From Lethocerus indicus (Eukaryota > Arthropoda > Insecta > Hemiptera > Belostomatidae), in NCBI GenBank assembly GCA_019843655.1, contig JACDQD010000006.1, positions 22,214,246-22,278,245 on the forward strand: a stretch of 64,000 bases of DNA, in the 5' to 3' direction. A program made the position numbers and the translations under genes. Of the stretch, positions 45,039 to 55,790 are shown piece by piece. The notes beneath the pieces were generated by a model. It made no database searches. It was not told the DNA's origin and was given only the letters and a program-made list of their open reading frames with translations. Every line of letters begins with the position of its first letter. Within the stretch, counting starts at the first letter, position 1.

Positions 45039-46473
45039 TCATAAAAAATTTCCCGGGCGTTTATTAACACGTGAGACGGGACACTGGGCCTGCTCCGGGC
45101 CTGATACAGCCCCGAGACGGGGCTAAAGTAAAATCTATTGTGCGCTCGGTCGCCTCTCGCCCTGTTAGCTGACCCATAAAGAAAAAGGTAAGTCAAGCGG
45201 CAAAAAAAAATAGCGTGCGGCCCGCGGTCCGCTCCGGATACTCCGACCCGCTTCCGTTCTTAATCTTTTCGGCGCTCCTTGCATTCTTAAAACGTTCTCT
45301 TTTACCTCCGAAAATATGCCCGGCGTTTTGTTTGGCGTTCAAACGACTAATTAAAACCCTTTCCCTTTCGTCAGAAGGGTGGGATATTCTACCGATGGTA
45401 TATCCGATGGTTATATATTTGATCAATGCATAAATCGACATATAATTTATTTTCATGACATATTAGAATGTTTCACTTTCTGAAATTGGCTTTCCGATCG
45501 TGGCGAAATGCGATTTTAGATTAAAAAACACTGCAGGCACTGAATCTGTTGAATAAGAAGAACACTAACATTGGAATTTTTTGAGAAGATATTAGAAGAA
45601 AAAATAAATTAATGTCTTCCTGTAACCACATCTCATTGACCCGGGACTGAAAATAACTTTGCCGAGACTCTGGGTCGTAAAAAATATTTGAAATTTTATA
45701 TTACCCCCGAGAACAAATTTCACTTTTCCATTACGACGTGCAAAGTTATGTGCACACTTCTTAAAGGTTGCTCACTTGGGAATAACACTTCTCGCCGCTG
45801 CGGACTAACAAACAGGAGTAAAATTAGCTCAACTTATACCCGTATTTTGAAGTTAATTGTGAAACTTATATAAGTGAATTGAGATACCACACATGAATGG
45901 GTCCTCCATAGTAGATTTACTGTGAGAGCGTCTACGCGATTAAATACTCTTCGTATTTTTAGACATACTTCCAAAAATATGAAAAAATATTTTTTTCCTG
46001 ATGGACATTTCCCAGTTTTTTGCCGTACATAAAGGTACCTTCGAGAAACAAATAAATATTTATAAGCTTAACGAAATGCCGTTGAAAGGCAAATTACCAA
46101 AGTATAAATCAACAATAAATCATGGCCCGGCCTTATGACTGACTGGTGGGAGGGGGAACGGCTGCTAATTTTCACCGAGAGCCTAATTTATTGCCGGATT
46201 TATTCAATAAAATATTCATGAACCGGGGTGAGAATAGAATAAGGTGTAAGTGATATTTATAAATATCAGGAAATGGATTCTACCCGGGTTGAATAAATAT
46301 TTTTTAAATTAAAACATAAATAACATTAATTTATTTTAAGAAAAGATCTTACTCAGTAATAAATTATCGCATCTAATATCTTTCTATCCTCAGCATCATT
46401 CTGGCGGTATTGCGAGCAATACAATCCGTCACGATATAATTAAATGAATAAAAAATAAGAATAAAGAATGAAC
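45039..46473. other. Non-coding stretch downstream of the candidate exon
   Basis: The CpG-rich island continues to about 45.3 kb, then the DNA becomes AT-rich. No second exon with an evident continuation of the 44.7 kb frame can be identified by eye. Confidence 0.5.
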
Positions 46474-46842
46474 ATAACTATTAATTCCGTAAATTTCGTG
46501 TTTGGATGAACTTTGGATGTTTTTTGGGCATCCTCACTGCACTCTCACTATCACTTGTACTGTCAGGCGCTATATGTAAGGCGCTAATACTAACATGTAA
46601 GACGGACCTTTGTTGCAGTCTAGTATTACGTGCGCCGTACCATTGAAACTTTACAGTATAGTGCAGTGAGGATGCCCACTAAACATTCAAGTGGCAAAAG
46701 TGACTAACACCGCTACTGAAGATGGCGTGTAGCCGAAACTGGCCTAGAAAAAGACCAAACCAGTGAGAGGAGACAGAAACACACGAAATCTACGGTATTC
46801 CAACCCCTCGCAGACCACAAAACGGGTATTTTAAAATAACTA
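46474..46842 (+). mobile_element. Foldback MITE, copy K, with 7-bp direct repeats
   Basis: ATAACTA at 46,474-46,480 recurs at 46,836-46,842. The left arm is internally deleted: it runs TTAATTCCGTAAATTTCGTG and then jumps to ACTTTGGATGTTTTTTGGGC. The right arm is complete to the terminus (CCAACCCCTCGCAGACCACA then AAACGGGTATTTTAAA). The loop is in plus orientation with the GGCGCTATATGTAAGGCGCT subfamily duplication but lacks part of its 3' side (TAGTAGCGCATTAAACTG). Confidence 0.87.
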
Positions 46843-49430
46843 ATAATAGAGCAGCCATTATCTACAAAAATTGACACGAGCTATGTTTTATACAAATCAT
46901 AAATATATTATATAAGTAAATTTATTATCATGAAAAAATATGTATATATATATTAGATCCATTTATGTTTGACATTTCGTACACAGATTTCTTTTTATTA
47001 CTTCCAGGTTTCAAAAGGTTCGCCGGGAGTGAGGTCGAAGTGGGTGGAAGGTAAAGTGGGAGCTTGATAAGTAAACCCTGGAAATTCGCGACGCCGGTGA
47101 ACAATATAAGAGGCCGTGGCGTAAAGTGAGTTAGGGCACACGTGTCAGACGCTCGGGCCTCTAACAGCGGGCGGGGGACCTGCCCGCCTTCGATAAACTC
47201 GGATACTCTCCCGGTGTATTTCAAGCCGCTTTCGTATAATTATCCTTTCTATTGGCTTCAATTCTGGGCCATTTATAATTTTCACGGATATTTGCCCCCA
47301 ACACGGATGAAATTTTATTTAACGCGCTTGTTATCGCACAACACTAAACTTATATTTTTTATCGTACGGTCCGGTAATTTAGCGAATACGCAAATTGACA
47401 ATCTGTGTATTTTATCGGGAAACCTTTGAGTATTTTTCTTGAATGAAATAATTAAAGACCAAAGATTGCCGTAAAATGAAGAATGCATTAAGTATATGTC
47501 CCAGGAAACACCTGCTGTAAAACGGGGCGTAAACTGAACAGTTATCGCGTGGAAAACGGATCGATTAACTAGGAACAAACGGTCCTCAGATACCGAAACA
47601 GACGTTGAGTGTTGTCTCATTAAAAGGGGACATTATAAAATCCCGGATCTTGGCCGGGGCGGCGTGGTGCGGACACCGATAAGCCCGGTCGCGGAATAGT
47701 CTCAGGGCACGCGAGCCGGGCGTGCCCCTGTACGTGTGTTACGTGCATGTTTCCACGTGGGCGTACGCCAGGTGGGACCGTCGAACTCGAACTTTATTAC
47801 CGGCAGTTAATCCCTTCTTTAGGCGGCCCGCTAACTGGTTTCGAGTGCCACCCCTTCATCACCACCACCCCCCACGGGCTAGGCCACCCTAATTCCAGCC
47901 GCATATTTGATGGTACCCGGTTTCGATCGGTCAGTCCTTCTAATTTCTCAGCCACTCCCCAGGCAAATCCCCAGACTCGTTTGAAACATGAATTACCGCC
48001 ACCCGTAACAAAGATAACGAATTGAAAGTTCTCGCATAAAAAATTGTGGGAATTTATACACTATGTTCAGTCCTATTATCAAAATCTACGCATAATAACC
48101 ATCTCTTATAATTATCATTAAATATTTTAGGAATGGAATATCAAATTTCGCCTGCCTGCTACCATAACTATGGAAGTAGCAACACAACTGTAGTTCATCT
48201 CGATTAAACTCATAAAGAGTATAGTAATGTCGGATGAAGAAGGATTATTGAAAGAAAATGTTAGTATAATTTATAAATTTTAAATGACAAACATTACTGT
48301 GATACAACAAACTGTTATATATAAGCCTTTCAAACCAGCCATGTATCAAAGATAGTTACTTCGTACTCGTCCCAAACGTCAATAACATAGTGCAGGGCAG
48401 GTTTCAATCTTTGTCTGCCACACAGTCGTACCTCTTTTTTACAATTTTTTTACATTGGTCAGTTCGCCGGGAGTTGTCAGAAATCAACAAGTAGACAGAC
48501 GACATTGTCCGTTTACAACAGGCCAAATGACAAACAACATCAGGTTGCGCCATCTGACTACATGTTTCGCGAGTAGACGATGAAAATCCGCGCCTTTGTT
48601 CGGTCTATGAAACGATTGTTTCTGATAACTTTGCCATTCCTTGTTTGAAACGAATACAATTGTCAAAAACAAATATTGATAATGATATTTCACATTCTCG
48701 TTTTGCACATTTTTATAAGATTAAAACCTTGATATTGTTACTAAAAGCGATTTTATGCTAACGCTAATATTATAACAATATATCTCGAATGGTAAAAATG
48801 AATTATCTGGTTTTCTACTTCATCTGAAAGTAGATTATACTAGTTCTTATCCAAGTGAACATAATTAGCCAATTGACAAAACTTGCATAACGAAGAATAT
48901 ATCACCTCAGGGACTTTGCTGTATTTGTATTCAATGAAGAAATAATAGCAGAAATTATACAAGAACAGCAAATCTGATTACGTCAAAGTACCAAAAGGAT
49001 ATGCCTAAGTCCCTCTCTAATTTATTCCCAAATTTCGTTTTTCTATTCGACCTCATTTCGTTCTAAATTCATCCAATTTATCGATTTATGGAATTGGTTC
49101 CGGTATCGGATAGGGCGGAAGAGCTCAAGTAGGAGGGAATCAAATATGAATAGGGACAATAGTGCAGCTCAGGCACGAAACCCGGGCCTCGGCTCGGCGT
49201 TCAGACGGGCACACACAGACGGCCAACGGCAAATACGGAGGAATCGGTAACGAAAAGTCGGAAACTGAATCGATACAGGGGCAATTGTTCAGTCTGAATG
49301 TTTCAGTCCTTTGTGCCCCGGACACCCGGTGAACAATTGCAGTTGGGCCGGCCCGATGCATAACGATTGCTAAGTATTAGCCCGTTGTCCGCCCGTTGAA
49401 TACTTTAAAAGGCCCATCCGATAGCCTCGT

Positions 49431-49471
49431 AGAGAGAAAGAGAGAGAGGAGATAGATAGATAGAGAGAGAC
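49431..49471. repeat. GA/GATA repeat tract
   Basis: AGAGAGAAAGAGAGAGAGG runs into AGATAGATAGATAGAGAGAG. It offers several overlapping GAGAG and GATA motifs on the plus strand. Confidence 0.85.
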
Positions 49472-51292
49472 TAGGAGGACCAGTCTCTTTTTGTTGTGAC
49501 CCATTTCAACTGCCCCCTTTCGACGTTATTCGGCATTGCGGTCAAACAGCTTCCGGACTTTAATCGACTCGAGTCGTCCAAGCACTTATTCGCTTTAGAA
49601 ACTGTTACATTCTGTTATTTTCCATAATTTCTTAAAGAAGCGGATTAAAATTCAGCCCCGCGGCGAGCAGGTGGTTGAATTCGCATTGGAATATCTTAAT
49701 TGCGTTTAAAATTTCAGTAAGAAACTTGAACTTAAATACATAACTGCGACGAAGTCATTTGTAAACTTAGCGAATATAATTTTGTTCATAAATGGATGAA
49801 AATACTTCGGTGTATATTTTTTCCTGTTTACTTCTTTTATATATCCGATAGAATTATCGATGACACAAATAATAGGTTTTATTCAACATTTCAATATATC
49901 ACCTACTCCAAAATAAATGAAATGACCGTCTACAGTTTTCTTGTTATAATTCTTACAGTAAGTTAGCAACTAATATTATTGTATTCTTCTTTCTCATTTT
50001 TCGTCTATTCGGACCGATGTGCAATACCTGTTGCACGTGACTCAGCGGCGAATATTGTCACCGATATTTCAATTCTAGTGTCGGCTTCACGTTTCTCTTA
50101 CTTTGATTCGGACCACAAGATGTGAGATTTATATTAAAGGAGAGTAAGGAAATATGAACAAAAATAAAATGTTTCCACAGTCCCAATCAATGAAATATGT
50201 TGGTATTTTATTAATACGTATTAACTGATGGATTGCTATTATGTGTCGATTAATTCTCAATGATGAGATACGGCGCCTGGAACTATCAAGAAGGGATAGC
50301 TTGGTGTTTCCAATAACATAAAGGGCGTATTGAAATGGAGATTTCGCGGTTGAATCATCGACATTAAGGATTGCCTCGTATATGGATTGGTGTAAAAAAA
50401 ATACCCGCTTTGTATCTGGTTTGAGATGCAAAAAGGAGTGGCCGGAAGGCTTCTTATTTTATCGAGTGCGCCGACCGACGAATCGGCCCCTCGCCCCCGA
50501 AACCGGTTACGGATGGAAAACGGACTCGGACATAGACTGCCGATAGAAACCGAATATAGAGCGGGGATATCGGAAAAACCGGAGGCGGCGGGAAAGCGCT
50601 TTTCTTTCTAGTGCATTTTCCTCCATCTCCTTTTTTTTCTTCTTTATTTTTATCGGGAACACAAAGGCTCAGAATATCCTTTGCGCGAAAGAATAGATAA
50701 GTTGACCCTTCCGCCTCCGAGATAGGATTCAAGGAGGTTTCGTGCCCTCTCACAGGGAACCGGCCACACCCCTTACGGAGTAATATTAATCAGAATTGTC
50801 CAACAAAACATGGACAACAAAATTATTTTTATTGTATTACAAATTATGGACAATGAGATGACAATATTGATCATAGAACAAAGTATTTTAATCTCAAAAT
50901 AAAGCTACCAAGCTGGACGCTTTCGGTTTATCGACAATGATATTAGAAACTCTGCTGAGCTCCCAACTAAATAACTTTAATTTATATATTCTAATTTTCA
51001 TTGAAAGCACGTATTTACCCCATTTCGAACTCGAATTGATAATAAATAAATATTTGAATTATTGACTTAACACTTAAGATATGCTATTATAGTAAAAAAT
51101 TGTCACTCGGCTGACACGTTTCAATACACAGTCTGTAGTCGGCGTAGTTAACTGTAAGGACGCAAGTTCTCGTTCTCGACTACTTGATTTCCGGCGAATC
51201 TTCACCGGCTCACTTTAAAACACCCCTGGCGGAGGATACATTTACATTGCGCAATCGGAGATGGAGTTAGGAAAAAGAGGGATGCGAGGCAT

Positions 51293-51316
51293 GGGGCGGG
51301 GGAGAGGGCGTGTGGG
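51293..51316 (+). other. G-quadruplex motif
   Basis: G-runs of 4, 5, 3 and 3 G have loops of 1, 3 and 5 nt. They lie inside a GA-rich, GC-rich patch (51.25-51.33 kb). Confidence 0.65.
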
Positions 51317-52794
51317 AAGGCTCATGGAAGATGGATCGAGCGAGGGAATTCTAGTGTCCGGGCCAGGGCTCACCCACCGACCGAGTTCAATTTCATTAGC
51401 GCTGGTGAATTATGAAACGGTGTTTTCGACCGATTGCGCTTACCGCTGCTGTATAAATAAATTCAAATGTCAACTCTACTAGAATTCCGTTCTGGGACGC
51501 CGCCATACCCGTCTTAAGCACAATTAACCCATGCTTAACTAATACTTACACTTGGTGGAAAGTAAAAATGTCCCGTAATTTTATTTCCAACAACGAAACA
51601 GAAACAGAAGCTAGTCCAGTACAACGAATATTTGTTAAAGTTGTCATTTGAATAACTGCTTTGAATAACTGTTGTATTTACAGTAAGTTGCGATTGGATG
51701 AAGCGTTAGTTAGTCGAGCCAACTGCTCACATAAATAATAAATTTTTTTCAAAGATCTAAAAGCTAAAATATATTTTTGGCAGATTACTTTTTGCAATTT
51801 TTATTATTGGCTTTTCTTAATTTTCATCCCATTTTCTTTAACCTCATATTTTGAAGCAAAATATTGTAAAATATTATTAAAAGAAGTTAATATACCCCTG
51901 ATCACTGTTAAGTTGATAAATTCAAGGTACATCTTTTCTATGCTAGGGTATCGATATAACGGATAACATTATTTTCCTGGTAAGGAAATAATTTAATTGA
52001 TACGTTGTTTTATTCCAAGAAAATTAAATTCTGAGTCAACTCAGATTGACAACCTTCATTTCCGGATAGTAAATAGCATTATCCGAATTAAGAAGTATTA
52101 ATGACGAAATAAAAATTCAATTAATAGAAGAATTTAAAACGAGAGTGCGGCATGCGGTTGAGATTTGGACAGGATATTTATGATACCAGTAAAAGCAATT
52201 AACCGGAAGCGGGCACACAAATTGGCTCATAGCGGTTGGTTACGAGCTAATAAAACGTCTGCAACAATGGGTTGTTGACACGCTTCAATGGTTCTAGTGG
52301 GCGGCCTACGGCAGATAACGTGTAACCCGGCCCCAATGAAGCGACTCCTTATTACACGATTGCTTTCATTATCATTAAATTCCGAATTAGTAAAACCAAA
52401 CCGTAATGAATTAACACGATATAATGAATAATACCGGGAGTTACAAGGCTCACATTCAGATATCTAACAAGTATCGCACAAAAGTCATTTCTCTTTTATG
52501 TCTTGAAATCGCAAAGTCAACACGAAACAAAAATAAATCCTATTGACTATTTACTTGACCGGTTTTTTATTATATGTAGCTTCAGTAATATTCCATTATT
52601 AATACCCGATTTGGATATTGGTTTTGGCAGCAGGTGTACGAATATTTATAGTTATAGTTCTGAAAAGGTATAAATATAATTTATTATTACGTTAGCAACA
52701 GTTCTAATTTTGGAGGATGAACATAAACGATATTGCAGCACTCAAATTTTATTCATATTAATGCTTGTCATTTGCCTAAAATATTTAAACGAAC

Positions 52795-53101
52795 AGAACA
52801 TTTTAATTGAACATACCTCTCGCTGGTTTGGTCTTTTGCTAGACCGCACTGTCACTGTCACTTGTTCTTTAAAACGCGTAGTGTAGTCCAGTTTAATGCG
52901 CTACTAGTTTCAATGGTACGGCGTACCTAATACTAGCACGCAACAAAGGTCTGTCTTACATTTTAGTATTAGCGCCTTACATATAGCGCCAAAAGTGAGT
53001 AACACCGCTACTGAAGATGGCGAGCAGCCGAAACCGGTCTGGCAAAAGACCAAACCAGCGAGATGAGACAGAAATACACGAAATCTACGGTAGAACATTT
53101 T
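52795..53101 (-). mobile_element. Foldback MITE, copy L, with 10-bp direct repeats
   Basis: AGAACATTTT at 52,795-52,804 recurs exactly at 53,092-53,101, one of the clearest target-site duplications in the window. The element begins AATTGAACATACC and ends AAATCTACGGT. Its left arm has two internal deletions: from the ACATACC terminus straight to TCTCGCTGGTTTGGTC, and from GCTAGACC to GCACTGTCACTGTCAC. The right arm is nearly intact apart from losing the GTGACAGTGACAGTG block. The loop is in minus orientation and includes the subfamily duplication (GCGCCTTACATATAGCGCC). Confidence 0.9.
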
Positions 53102-53833
53102 GACTTTATTCCATTAATTATATTTTTGTATATAATCATTACCATCATTACCAACCGTTCCTTATTTAAATTTAATTAAAGGAACTTATAATTTCATATT
53201 CAGAAATCTTGACAAATTTTTCAAAATACAAGTTAGAAACATTTCGTAATAAATAAATAATATTAATAATTTGCGATATAATTTCGGCCGTTAGAAGTAA
53301 GCGAGATTCGACTGAAATAGAAAATGAAAGGAAATGGACCATTTAATGGGATAATAATATTTTAGTAAAGAGTAAATACAGCGCTGTGATTAACAGGCAA
53401 ACTTTAATGCGCTCTAATACCCGTTTAATCTGGACAAATCGCGGCAACGGATAATATGCATTGGCCGTTTGAAGGGGTGGGAGGAGGAGCACTCGCGTTG
53501 AATATACGAGCTTTCGACGTCAGGAAAATGGCCGTAAATTCAGCCGGGAGCCAGCCTGATCACCGACCAGAAAGATGCGTTCCAGGTTTAAATTATTGTT
53601 AATCTCGTGCGGACATTTATTACCGCACAGTTATCTCTGGCCCGCCCACCTCGGATTATAAACCCAACGCTGACCCCGGTTCCGGTCGACGGAATATCCG
53701 CTGTATCGGAATCGTCAATGTCACGCGTGTTTCGGTTTAAAATACGGACAGCTTCGAACGTTAGTCGAAATATTAAAAGCGGGGCCTATTTCGGCCGACA
53801 CGGAAAAGTAACCTCGTCCATTTTTAGCAACTG
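53102..53833. other. Non-coding stretch, GC-rich in its second half
   Basis: AT-rich to about 53.38 kb, then a CpG-rich island to about 53.75 kb. No gene is recognised. Confidence 0.55.
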
Positions 53834-53892
53834 TTTTTAAAAGTATATTTACGGGTTTTGAACACGACGAAAGAATAATATAGCAAGTTATC
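53834..53892. repeat. Left ~59-bp direct repeat flanking a LINE copy
   Basis: The sequence starts TTTTTAAAAGTATATTTACG and passes through GAACACGACGAAAGAATAAT. The copy at 54,380-54,438 differs at about four positions. The two lie on opposite sides of the LINE fragment. Confidence 0.9.
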
Positions 53893-53910
53893 GGAATTAT
53901 TCGACCAACC

Positions 53911-54379
53911 ATTTTTTTATTTTGACCAATTATGATCTAAGATCTCTAGGCCAGCGGCGTTTAAGCCGACGCGGGGGGGATAACAGATGGGTAAGAGAGG
54001 AATGGGACTGAAAGAGTGGATTAGGATGAGGAGAAAGCCGGGAGTGGAACTTCAGGAACCGGGATTTTGCGACTTCGTCCACTGCCGGTATGTTGAGGTC
54101 ATGGTGGATTGGGTGGTTAGAAACATACCAGGGAGCATTAAAGATGGTACGAAGGACTTTTGACTGGAATCTCTGGATGCGAGCGATGTTGGATGTGTCG
54201 GTGGAACCCCATAGCTCTATACCGTATGTCCATGTCGGTTTAAATATCGCTTCGTATATTGTCAGTTTGTTACTTAAGGTCAATTTTGATGTCCGTTTTA
54301 GTAATGGTCTTAAAAGTCCAAATTTTCGGTTTAAGTCGATTCTTTTGAGTCGGGTATGGGGATTCCACGTGAGCATCTA
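53911..54379 (-). mobile_element. 5'-truncated Jockey-like LINE fragment
   Basis: On the minus strand this is the longest uninterrupted coding remnant of the LINE family in the window. Most of the 3' UTR present in other copies is missing: the sequence passes from AGATCATAATTGGTC straight into an A-rich tail (T-run at 53,912-53,918 on plus). The 5' end is truncated at about 54,379, within the codons for the LTWNPHTRLKR motif. It is flanked by ~59-bp direct repeats. Confidence 0.85.
53930..54376 (-). pseudogene. Jockey-type ORF2 C-terminal remnant (148 codons open)
   Basis: Opens LTWNPHTRLKRIDLNRKFGL and continues through LTLSNKLTIYEAIFKPTWTY, GIELWGS and RIQRFQSKVLRT, then WYVSNHPIHHDLNIP, to a basic Pro/Ser-rich C-terminus ending LRS. 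This matches the post-palm (thumb/C-terminal) region of Jockey-clade reverse transcriptases. The endonuclease and RT catalytic motifs are lost by 5' truncation, so it is non-functional even though the frame is intact. The intact frame suggests a relatively recent insertion. Confidence 0.85.
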
Positions 54380-54438
54380 TTTTTAAAAGTATATTTACGG
54401 TTTTTGAACACGACGAAAGAATAATATAGTAAGTTGTC
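54380..54438. repeat. Right ~59-bp direct repeat flanking a LINE copy
   Basis: This is the partner of 53,834-53,892. It directly abuts the truncated 5' end of the LINE, whereas the left copy is separated from the poly(A) side by about 18 bp. Confidence 0.9.
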
Positions 54439-55730
54439 AGAACCAGGAAAGAAAAAGGACGCAGCACTAATTATGTCAAGGAATACCAACCAAGGTAATA
54501 TGTCGACCATATTTTTTTAATAAATTAAGTGCTATACAATATTAATTATGAGTTTATGATTATATTTTTTTTCGTATCAGAACATTCATTTCACATGAAC
54601 TGTAATTGTAACTAATGTACTGAAATAAGTTAGTATACAACAATATTTCTGTTGGTGTTCGCCTAACTCCAGAACGTATAGCAGTTGGGCAGTTCTCATT
54701 CCTTCGTGTCGCTCCACCCATTATCCCGAATTCAAATTTTAGCTACTCTGTACTGTTGTCTATAAAGCTTAAAAATCTAAAACTTCTTTTACGATAAACC
54801 CCGAAAGTCTTCTTCGTTATTAATGCACTTAATCAAGTCCAGGTGAGTCCCAGTTAATTTGACAACAATAGAATTCTGCAAAGCGTCGGCATCTCGAAAC
54901 CCCGAATATTCGATCCGCAACGGAACGTAAATTATAATTTATTATTTGGCTGCCGACTGTGGCGGCTTGTTCGACAAGCGCTAGCGTGATTATGAAGTGT
55001 CGGCGAGTAATTGGCGGGATGTTGTGTCGAGGTTGGCTCACTCGAGACTGAAGGGCCAGATTGGACGCCGGCGATGGTGGCGGCGGAATCGTTAATTAAA
55101 CGAAATAACGGACTGATTAAACCGGCCTCGGCCTCCTTGTTTTTCCCACCGGCCGGCACGCCAACACAGAATGATATTAGACCGTTTTGACGTCAAAGAC
55201 TTTATCATCGCGGGCGGATTCCTCCCTGTCACCGCCTGCCAACTGTGGGGGCGCGGGCGGCCCACGCCTCCGATAAAACCGACCTCTTTTTCCACGTACT
55301 TATACGGAGACTTATCTGCCGGTAATATCCGATCCTCCCGCATATAAGTTTTGTAGGGATTGATTGAGCCATGGCGCGTTGATTTTTACTGGAAAAGCTA
55401 GTTTTACTGACAATAAATATCTCAGGTTATAGTTCAATTATATCCGTACGATATTGACAACAAATGATATAACAAACTCTACAAGTAGAAAGTTCAGAAT
55501 CTTGCCGAAGTAGAAATTTCATAGAATACCATTAAAAAAATTCATATGTACGTTTTATAATCAGAAAATCATTAAAAGGTTATAATAAATGACTTTCCTT
55601 TCTGTTCCTCTATAGTGAGACGTTACTTCTGGGTGGTTTTTAGGGTAATTACTCATTCACCATTTCTGGGTTACAAAATTTAGTTACTGAAAAATTTAAA
55701 GTGACTAATTGTTGTAAGTGACTAATAAAG

Positions 55731-55790
<60 letters not shown>

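Larger units (their letters stand above)
46843..52794. other. Non-coding stretch, no gene recognised
   Basis: About 6 kb. GC-richer islands lie near 47.0-47.2, 47.63-48.0, 49.1-49.4, 50.44-50.76 and 51.18-51.42 kb. A GA/GATA tract lies at 49.43-49.47 kb and a G-rich motif near 51.29-51.32 kb. Open frames within the islands have no recognised motifs. Confidence 0.5.
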
